From Parelaphostrongylus tenuis (Eukaryota > Nematoda > Chromadorea > Rhabditida > Metastrongylidae): 64,000 nucleotides of DNA. The translations under genes were made by a program, and so were the position numbers. Of this stretch, positions 57,522-64,000 are shown piece by piece. Location of the stretch: positions 1 to 64,000 of the forward strand of contig JAHQIW010003919.1 in assembly GCA_019055375.1 (NCBI GenBank). The letters are read 5' to 3'. The number at the start of each line of letters is the position of its first letter. Position 1 is the first letter of the stretch. Under the pieces are notes generated by a model. That model was given only the letters and a program-made list of their open reading frames with translations. It was not told the origin of the DNA and did not search any database.

Positions 57522-59096
57522 TTCAAAAGTTCGACTTTCCACAAGCTTCTTCATAATTAATTGATATTAGGCACCTTTTAACCGCGCTACTAATTTTGTT
57601 TGATATGAATGGCAGTTCGAAGGGATCTCTATTCAGATGTGGAGTGCTGCTCTTTCAAGAGTTATTTTCACTTTTTGAATAATTCCTAGTGCGAAATGCT
57701 TTGTAGCCGTTAGGAAATGGCAATTTTTCGGCCCAAGTTTAACGATTCGTTCCTTTCCTCTTCTCCTGTGCACAGATTTTTAGGCGTTTGAAACATGTTT
57801 TAATTAGCAATTTTTTCACGTGTGAAGGATGAGAGGAAAGGTAATTGACCAAAATGCTTTTGTTACTTGGTTTTCGATACCATTTTGTACCATAGCCACT
57901 ATCCGAAGCTTTACTTGGATGTTTAAGAATGGAAGCCAGTTACCGTTTAAACTCCCTCGCGTAGATTTTATATGCTCTGAGTGTCCGTTCACAACTTCAG
58001 AACACTTGTCCATTTCCTCTTGTGTGGAACAGACAATGAAACAGTTGCTTATATACCGGCAGTAGAGCAATGGGCGGTGAATGAGAACTGGAGCTTCCAC
58101 CTTATACATAAAAGCGATGGCAAGATTAAGTGCTAAACGTTGACCCATGGCTAACCCCCTGAGTTGTGTAAAGTATTTTCCCGACCACCGAAAGATTGAA
58201 CGACTAAGACACTGTTTTAGGAGAGTCATTAGTTGTTCAGTTGAGAAGCCATACATTATTACTTTTTGCTAATTTTTAATCAAAAGTTCGAAAATGGCTT
58301 GCATTGCAGAGTCATTTGATACGTTTTTATAGAGTGAGGTGACATCAAATGACTCCATTACGTGCGAGTTGTTTGGTTGCGCGCAGCGTAGGTGATCTAG
58401 GAACATTTGAGTATTGGCTAGATGGGTTGGTAGGAATTTAAGCACCTGAGTAAGAATAAGGTTTACAAACCACGTTAATGTATCCGTTGGTTCGCCTATA
58501 CAAGCTGGTGACAGATTTAACCTTGTATCATGATGGATCTCTGGACACTAGATCATCAGTAAATGTAAGTTCATGTGTTTTTATGAGAAGGTATAGAACC
58601 GGACAAATTGAATAATTGTTCTTGAGCCGAGGGATAACTGAAGTTTCCAAACCCGCTGTCTTCGACGCGTTGACCCATTCTTTGTTTGAATTTTCCATAT
58701 CAGAGTTTATATTCCTTCTCAGAGAATGGACGATGGAGGGTGACATTCTGAAGATGCTTCTCCGTTATTTCGACTTCCAGCTGATTTGGAATTACCATAA
58801 ATTTCCCACCTTTATCACTTACGGCATAGACGAATAGATTTTGATCTTACGAGCTACCTAATTGGGACAAACCTTGTTTTTTTGTGTGTCAGATTGGAGC
58901 TAAATTTTTTATGCCAGAAGTGGTTGAGTAATTACAGAGCTTCGCTTGAAAAAAAGCGAGAAATAGGGTCGAGTTCGCTTTCTGGTTTCTCTTCCTTGTA
59001 AAAAGCTTGCTCGGTGATAGTGCCCCTGTTTGTTTTTTGTTACCTAACACTTCTAATCTAGCCTTGCAGCGCAGTTGATTTTGAAGTTATTGTAAA
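57522..59096 (-). mobile_element. Penelope-like element P4
   Basis: Minus-strand PLE with RT fingers present. A 45-nt terminus (57522-57566) is joined abruptly to the region just after the RT (57567), so the GIY-YIG domain, arm and hammerhead are missing. RT core at 57816-58256, fingers and motif A about 58256-58560, upstream region to 59096, where similarity to the PLE N-terminal region stops 93 nt before the BEL LTR. Confidence 0.8.
57816..58256 (-). pseudogene. PLE reverse transcriptase core (P4)
   Basis: 146-codon frame: MYGFSTEQLMTLLKQCL, KYFTQLRGLAMGQRL (Penelope AMG motif intact), YCRYISNCFIVC (YIDD changed to YISN), then the downstream GNWLPFLNIQV block. Motif A is encoded upstream on the minus strand near 58340 (SFDVTSLYKNV). 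Catalytically dead through the YISN change. Confidence 0.85.
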
Positions 59097-59188
59097 GCGA
59101 AATGGCATATCCGACCAACATATATGTGCAGATATACACGATGATCGCACATCAAGAAGCCTTTTACACGCCAACGCGTATTCCCCAT

Positions 59189-59349
59189 TGTGGTGAAGGT
59201 TCAGTGGTTTTGCTGTTGTGATCCGCTGCCTAAATTATCATGTAATTCCCGAAAAGATAGCAAAACTCCGTTGGGAGGTTTGCTATATTCCGGCCTCGCG
59301 AAAGGATCGTCTCTTATACTCAATGTCCGTGGGTCTATGAGCTTGCACA
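59189..59349 (-). repeat. 3' LTR of BEL/Pao element (boundaries partly inferred)
   Basis: 59189-59287 is identical to 63789-63887 and ends on the minus strand in CACA, immediately followed in the 5' copy by a tRNA primer site. On the minus strand a TATAAGAG box (59318-59311) lies about 30 nt before the point where identity to the 5' copy starts. A TGTG at 59349 could be the outer end, giving a 161-bp LTR with TGTG...CACA ends; I see no clear polypurine tract, so that end is tentative. Confidence 0.6.
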
Positions 59350-59695
59350 TCGTGCCGTCTTTCATGTTCGAAGACGAGATGGCTGAATGAGAAGACGAGT
59401 TTTCCTGTAAGAGGATAGAGACCTGGAATTGACATTTAGGTGAGGCTTGTAACTAACGATCTACAGGGAGTTGTGAGAAAATAAAAAAAACGAAAAATAA
59501 TATCTTTTGAAGTTGTAAATTGTCTGGGAGCTAATGGGATTAGGTCCCAAGTGAGCCGGTCCTATTTATGCCACGACCGTTCGGGAGATTAACTACGAAT
59601 AGCCAAGTTGAGGTTGTTTTATTAATTATTTATTTTTGGTTTAATTAAGGAAATGCAGTTAGACTTCGTAGTTGATAGGTTTCCTCGGACGGAAG

Positions 59696-60478
59696 TTATA
59701 GTTTCTGAATTGTGCTTCGGTCTCTTTTGACTTTTGCGTGGTTACTATGAACATGAGGTGCTGGAATCTCAATTGAAGAGGGTGCATCATATTCGAATGT
59801 GTTGGAAACAGGTTTCCAATGTTCTGGAAGTTCGCTTAGAAAGGAGGGTCCTTTCCACCAAGAATGCTGATTGAGTTCGGATCGATTAAGGCCGCGTGTG
59901 GCACAGTCTGCTGCGTTGTCATTTGTTGTCACGTGGTCGAAGACGATCCGTGGTGTCATTCTGTGTATGTGTTCGACGATTTTTTCTATTTCCGTAAGTC
60001 GGTTGAGTATCAGACGTCCAACACTTGTTTGTGGCTTACGTCTAATCCAGCTAAGTGCTATTTCCGAATCGGAGAGAATAAAAATTTCGTGAACTCTCAG
60101 TGTCTTTTGAAGCTGTGTTAACACTGCGTTTATTAGTCTAAGTGCTAGAGTAAGGGCACTTAGTTCCATTTTCGGTATGGTCATGGGAGATTTTAGTGAA
60201 GGCAACTTGCTTTTTGCCATAAGAAGATTGACAGACTGTTCTGAACGTATATATATACATGTTGCCATTGCTTCAGAGCTAGCATCTGCAAAGGTTACTA
60301 GGCTATAGTTGTGAGTCTTCATGCCTATGTAGCGTGGTAGGGCAATAGAGAATCCTTCTATTGCCGCCCAAATACCAGCCCATTTTAGTGTATCGTCGTC
60401 TGATAGCACCTGGTCCCATTCGTATTCCTGTGACCATAAGAAGCGTAAGAAGACTTTTAATTTATGAAGGAGGGGCAC
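59696..60478 (-). pseudogene. BEL/Pao RNase H region
   Basis: Continuation of the pol polyprotein in a shifted frame, 260 codons from an internal GTG. RNase H signatures in order: VTFADASSEAM (Asp, residue 65), IPKMELSAL (Glu, 105), ILSDSEIALSWI (Asp, 137) and TNDNAADCATRG (Asp, 191), then the HSWWKGPSFL block found after RNase H in BEL elements. It stops at 59696, just before where the integrase zinc-finger would begin. Degrades the RNA strand during reverse transcription. Confidence 0.85.
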
Positions 60479-63400
60479 AAGGAATCCGAATGGATCGAAT
60501 ATAGAGGCGAGTGTACTGGTGACCTACTCTCTTAGTAATTTTTTGGTGAATTTTCGTGCCGCATGATAGCTGTATTTGATCAAAATGGATGTTCCAGGGG
60601 ATCCCGAGTACTTTGGGCAGTTTCTCGCTTGATCTATCGGGCGCTGCTATTTGAGACATCAAGATTGCATCATTTGAATTGAACTCGCGAAGGTTCATGC
60701 TTAGCTCATTAAATATTTGCTTCAAACGTAAATAATTGCGAAATGATTCTTCGAGATTGTCAGCAGTTAAAATGACGTTATCAACGTATAAGTTATTCTT
60801 TATTTCCTCTACTAATGGGGAGTTTTCTTTGTACGTGGCAAGATGGTAATGAATTGTTGCGGCTAATAGAAAGGGTGATGAAATCAAACCAAAGGTTACT
60901 CTAGTAAAGCGAAGAATCTTAACGTTACTTGGGATGGGTGGTAACCTATGATTTCGAAGCCATAAACAACGTGTAGAATCACGGTCATCTTCATGGAGAC
61001 GGATCTGCAAAAATGCTTTCTCAACATCCGCAGTGAAGGCTACTCTTCCAAATCTGAAACGAAGGAGGAGTCCGAATAGCTCCGGGAGAATAACGGGTCC
61101 ACGATGCAATGCGTCGTTTAATGATGGTTGACCCTTGTAATGGGCAGATGCATCGTAAACTATTCTGAGCTTAGTGGTTGGCTTGTTAGGTGTTTGAACT
61201 GCTTGATGTGGTATGTAATGGACACGAGAATTGGGTGGAGTGTGTTTATCATAAACCTCTTCTAAAATATTTGATCTGATTTGTTCATTAAATATATCAT
61301 TATAGCTGTCTAGCTGACTTTCGTTGTTTCTTAAGGATTTCCAAACGCTTGCTAGTCTATTGAATGCAATAATTTTGTTATCTGGTAATGAGGTACATGA
61401 TTCTTTCCAAGGTAGTCGAACATAATATCCATCACTTCTTTTCTGGATAGTTTTATTGAAGTTATTCCAAATTTCTTGTTCGATTTGTTTCTTTTCTTCG
61501 TTTTCAGAATTTCCGAATTCTTGTGTTCCGGCATATTCTAAGGTGCGAAATCTTTCCCATTTGATTTTTTCTCTATCATTTTCTATGAAGGCCGTATTTA
61601 CTTGAGCTTGTAGAGTCCAACTTTGCTCCCATAGTGCAATGTCGTCATACGTGTCATTATTGTCTGACATTTGTTGTTCTATTTCTGACTGCTGCAGCCC
61701 TAGTAGTAGGTTGCGGTCTTTATGGAATGACTGCGACGTCTCCTGGGGTTTACCGGTCGGTAAGTATCCAAGAGTTGTTGGAAGTAAATAAAGACCTGAT
61801 GGCAATTGGATAAGAGGGTTATCTGTTTTCATTAAAGTCCAGAGTTGATCACATCCGAGAAGGATGGAAGGTTGAATGGGTTGTTGATCTTGATTGATTT
61901 CAATTTGGATGTTATTTTCGCTTATGAACTCTAAATCTTCAAGAGTCATATTTGGCAATTGGATTGGCTTTGAAATATTGCTGTGGGTGTACAAATTTAG
62001 GGAAATTCTATTACCATTCTTGTCCCACGCGTCTATAGAGATCTTTTTTGACCAATGTTCTTGTACCGTCTGGGCGCCGAACGTGTTTAGGCGTAACTTA
62101 ACTTGTCCATTTACTTGTGGATCTAATTCTTGCGCAAGTTTCTGGTCGATGAAAGAAAGTTCGGCGCCGGAATCGAATAAGACATGTATCTTTTGTAAGC
62201 GCTTTGACTGTGGATTTAGTACGGTGAGTTGTCCTGTGGGCACGAATGCTGGACGCCCCATGGTCTTTGGTGGTGTGATGTCTTCAGTTAGCGTTCGATA
62301 ACCGATTACGTTTACGTTGGTCGAGTTAGTGGGGCCTTTTTGTTGATGTCCGCCATCCTTTTTGGGCTTTATGCTAGTTTTGGGGTTTTGATTAGGAGCG
62401 GTAGAAAGGCAGCACGAGGTGTGATGGGGTTTCTGGCAGTTGCGACAGAATGTCCCTCTGCACTGCGCTGTGGTATGTGTTGCAGATGCGCATATGTGAC
62501 ATCGCTTGCTATCTTTAAGGTACTGATATCTATCCTGCGGCGTTTTGTAACGATCGCATTGGAAAGGATAATGGTTGCCTCTACAATACATGCAACTGTA
62601 CCTGGGAAACTGTGGTCTCCCCTGCTGGTTGGTGCTTTGTCTATAACTTGTATAAGTTGAAGGGCGTGAATCGGGTTTACTGGCGGTTACATACCGCGTT
62701 ATGAATTCCTCATTGGAGATTGTCTCCTCTAAAGATTGTAGAAGCGACTGCATGTTAAACGATGTACCAGCTATTGTTTTACTAGCCAGTACTTTCCTTT
62801 GCGTTTCGGGTGGAAATTTGGTCAAAACTTTGGTATACATATACTGACTGCTGGTATGCTCACCCTTTTGAGCTAACTGGGACAGTATGGCCTGTACGTT
62901 TTCGAATAATATTCTTTGGTCATTTATAGCGTTTGAACGAAGCGAAATTCTTTCTAACTTTTGAAGCAGTTGGGCAATAAGCGCTTCTGGGTTTGCGTAT
63001 TTGGAGGTGAGAGCATGGATGGCCTTTTGATAGTTATCACTGGTGATTTGGAACTTTTTAATGGCCAGAAGGGGTTCCCCCTTCAAAGAGTTAATCAAAT
63101 AGTTGAACTTTTGAAGGTCTGAGACATTTTGTGAATGTACGTTTGAATCGTAGAGTTCCCAAAAATTGTCCCATTCCCATATGTCACCATTAAACGTGGG
63201 GATAGGTATCGTTGGAAGTTCCATTTTTCGAACAGTGGGTGTTTCCGAAGTTTCCTCTTTCTTAGTTGGCAATTGGGAGGTCTGTGAATGCTCTGCTCGC
63301 TGTCGTAGAGTGTCAATTTGCCTTAGCAGAATGGTCGTATACTCAAAAGAGTCATCTAACAACTTTTGAGAATAGGTCAAGGTGTCGCTATAATTCTGTT

Positions 63401-63659
63401 CAACATTATCTGAGTCAGGATATATTTCTCCTAGTTTCTCAAGAAAAATGTCGAGGCCTTTTTGGACGTTATCCCTCATTTTCTCAACTATAGATATTCC
63501 AGTTTCACATTGGACTCTTGCGGCAGTGAGGTCTTCCAATGTTGTGGAATTCTGTATCTGTATCTGGTCTTGCTTAAGTTTTACCAGTGCTTTTTCGAGT
63601 TGTTCAGAGGCTTTTAAGAGTACCGCATTTTTGTGAGAAAGAACAAGACTATGTGCCAT
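60462..63659 (-). pseudogene. BEL/Pao gag-protease-RT polyprotein
   Basis: Long frame with a likely start at ATG 63659 (MAHSLVLS); the frame is open further upstream, but that sequence is the primer-binding site and LTR. Counting from the first codon after the upstream stop-free segment at 63779: coiled N-terminus; DUF1759-type gag domain (about 190-345); three zinc knuckles, CX2CX3HX4C (396-408), CX2CX4HX4C (427-440), CX2CX3HX4C (445-457); aspartic protease LFDSGAE (534-540); RT with LRIVYDASA (871-879), TADVEKAFLQI (916-926) and YVDN (998-1001). The YVDN replaces YVDD; I recall this variant in nematode BEL/Pao proteins, so it need not be a defect. A one-base frameshift at about 60515-60530 ends the frame. 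Confidence 0.9.
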
Positions 63660-63772
63660 AGCTGCTCTAATATGTTTGATTTGAATGCTTGATATGGAAA
63701 ATTGGAACAGGTAACTTGGTACCTGGTTCCTTTGACTGCAAGTTTCGTTGGCGACTCGTATTCGAACAAAGT

Positions 63773-63786
63773 CGGCCAATGCACCA
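63773..63786 (-). promoter_or_regulatory. tRNA-Gly primer-binding site of BEL/Pao element
   Basis: Two bases after the LTR end, the minus strand reads TGGTGCATTGGCCG, complementary to the 3' end of glycine tRNAs of the type ending CGGCCAATGCACCA. This fixes the inner LTR boundary at 63789 and shows that frame codons here are not protein-coding. Confidence 0.75.
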
Positions 63787-63788
63787 AA

Positions 63789-63887
63789 TGTGGTGAAGGT
63801 TCAGTGGTTTTGCTGTTGTGATCCGCTGCCTAAATTATCATGTAATTCCCGAAAAGATAGCAAAACTCCGTTGGGAGGTTTGCTATA
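63789..63887 (-). repeat. 5' terminal repeat of BEL/Pao element (R-U5 only)
   Basis: 99 bp identical to 59189-59287. It starts at the position that, in the 3' LTR, lies about 30 nt after the TATA box, and ends at the primer-binding site. The U3 portion expected further out is replaced by unrelated sequence. Confidence 0.75.
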
Positions 63888-63983
63888 CCCATTGAGGTTT
63901 GCAAACTGTTCGAAGTTGAACACAGGTGGGTCATTGTTAGCTGGTGAAGTCTGCGTTTTTGAGCCAGAACCACTCATAACCAC
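63801..63983 (-). other. Uncharacterised open frame across the 5' repeat junction
   Basis: Sixty codons, in frame with the downstream gag frame but separated from it by TGA (63803-63801). The first part (SGSGSKTQTSPANNDPPVFNF and on) lies outside the BEL repeat and looks protein-like; the last third is the R-U5 repeat read in frame. It could be an exon or another element interrupted by the BEL copy. Function unknown; the window ends 17 bases further. Confidence 0.3.
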
Positions 63984-64000
63984 TGCGCGCGGATTGAAAT

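Larger units (their letters stand above)
49157..57566 (+). repeat. Composite repeat segment, copy 2
   Basis: Second copy of the segment at 82-10290. It carries MITE M4, an antisense RTE insertion F, RTE copy E (cut at 54955), the right half of MITE M2 (54960-55172), RTE relic H2 and a 45-nt PLE terminus. A deletion joins the E RT to the MITE interior at 54955-54960, with a short shared ATTGA/GTTGA at the join. Confidence 0.75.
59189..63887 (-). mobile_element. BEL/Pao LTR retrotransposon, defective
   Basis: Minus-strand element with a primer-binding site, gag, protease, RT and RNase H but no integrase. It has identical 99-bp repeats at both ends. The polyprotein is interrupted by a frameshift near 60520 and ends at 59696, only about 350 bp before the LTR, leaving no room for an integrase. 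The 5' repeat lacks the U3 part. Non-autonomous as it stands. Confidence 0.85.

Noticed and set aside
63660..63779. First 40 codons of the BEL/Pao gag frame as true N-terminus
   Set aside because: The frame there starts with TTG and runs over the tRNA primer-binding site and leader; the first ATG is at 63659.
1..64000. CRISPR arrays, bacterial operons, rRNA or canonical tRNA genes
   Set aside because: None seen; the composition and element content are eukaryotic, and the tRNA-like heads lack a complete cloverleaf by eye.

Overview
This window looks like eukaryotic, repeat-dominated DNA, most likely from a nematode of the strongylid/hookworm type. The evidence is the RTE-type non-LTR retrotransposon family, which resembles what I know from hookworm genomes, plus a nematode-style BEL/Pao element, Penelope-like elements, mariner remnants and MITEs, with no operons and no long host genes. 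I could not identify one host gene with confidence. Nearly everything recognisable is a transposable element or a relic of one, usually broken by frameshifts and nested insertions.

Layout. (1) About 82-10290 and 49157-57566 are two diverged direct copies of one composite segment: a MITE, an RTE retrotransposon, half or all of a second MITE, an old RTE relic and a Penelope-like (PLE) terminus. Each copy later took its own antisense, 5'-truncated RTE insertion (3501-4700 and about 50776-51695). (2) 10220-13275 is an internally deleted PLE on the minus strand, itself interrupted by a second PLE type (12166-12737). (3) 13969-14219 is a fold-back inverted repeat, followed by a 5'-truncated PLE (14216-15890). 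(4) 17915-18760 is a diverged tandem array with a unit of about 180 bp. (5) 19.3-22.4 kb holds an RTE relic, two lone hammerhead-like PLE ends, a tRNA-derived SINE-like repeat and a third MITE. (6) 24.2-24.7 kb is a mariner relic. (7) 26.4-30.9 kb is a PLE end, a near full-length RTE copy and an older RTE relic. (8) 31-38 kb holds a second SINE-like copy, a deleted mariner with very long inverted repeats, another PLE end and an RTE relic. (9) 38408-40935 is a PLE with inverted terminal arms, each carrying a hammerhead ribozyme motif. (10) 41-49 kb is mostly unrecognised, with a microsatellite. (11) 57.5-59.1 kb is another PLE and 59189-64000 a BEL/Pao LTR retrotransposon on the minus strand that lacks its integrase.

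How the parts relate. The autonomous functions expected of these families (RTE endonuclease + RT; PLE RT + GIY-YIG nuclease; BEL gag-protease-RT-RNase H-integrase; mariner DDD transposase) are each present only in damaged form. The most interesting structural signals are ten hammerhead-ribozyme-like motifs at PLE ends, two PLE copies sharing the same internal deletion (a probable non-autonomous PLE subfamily), nested insertions with readable target-site duplications, and a BEL element whose 5' repeat starts at the position predicted for its transcription start.
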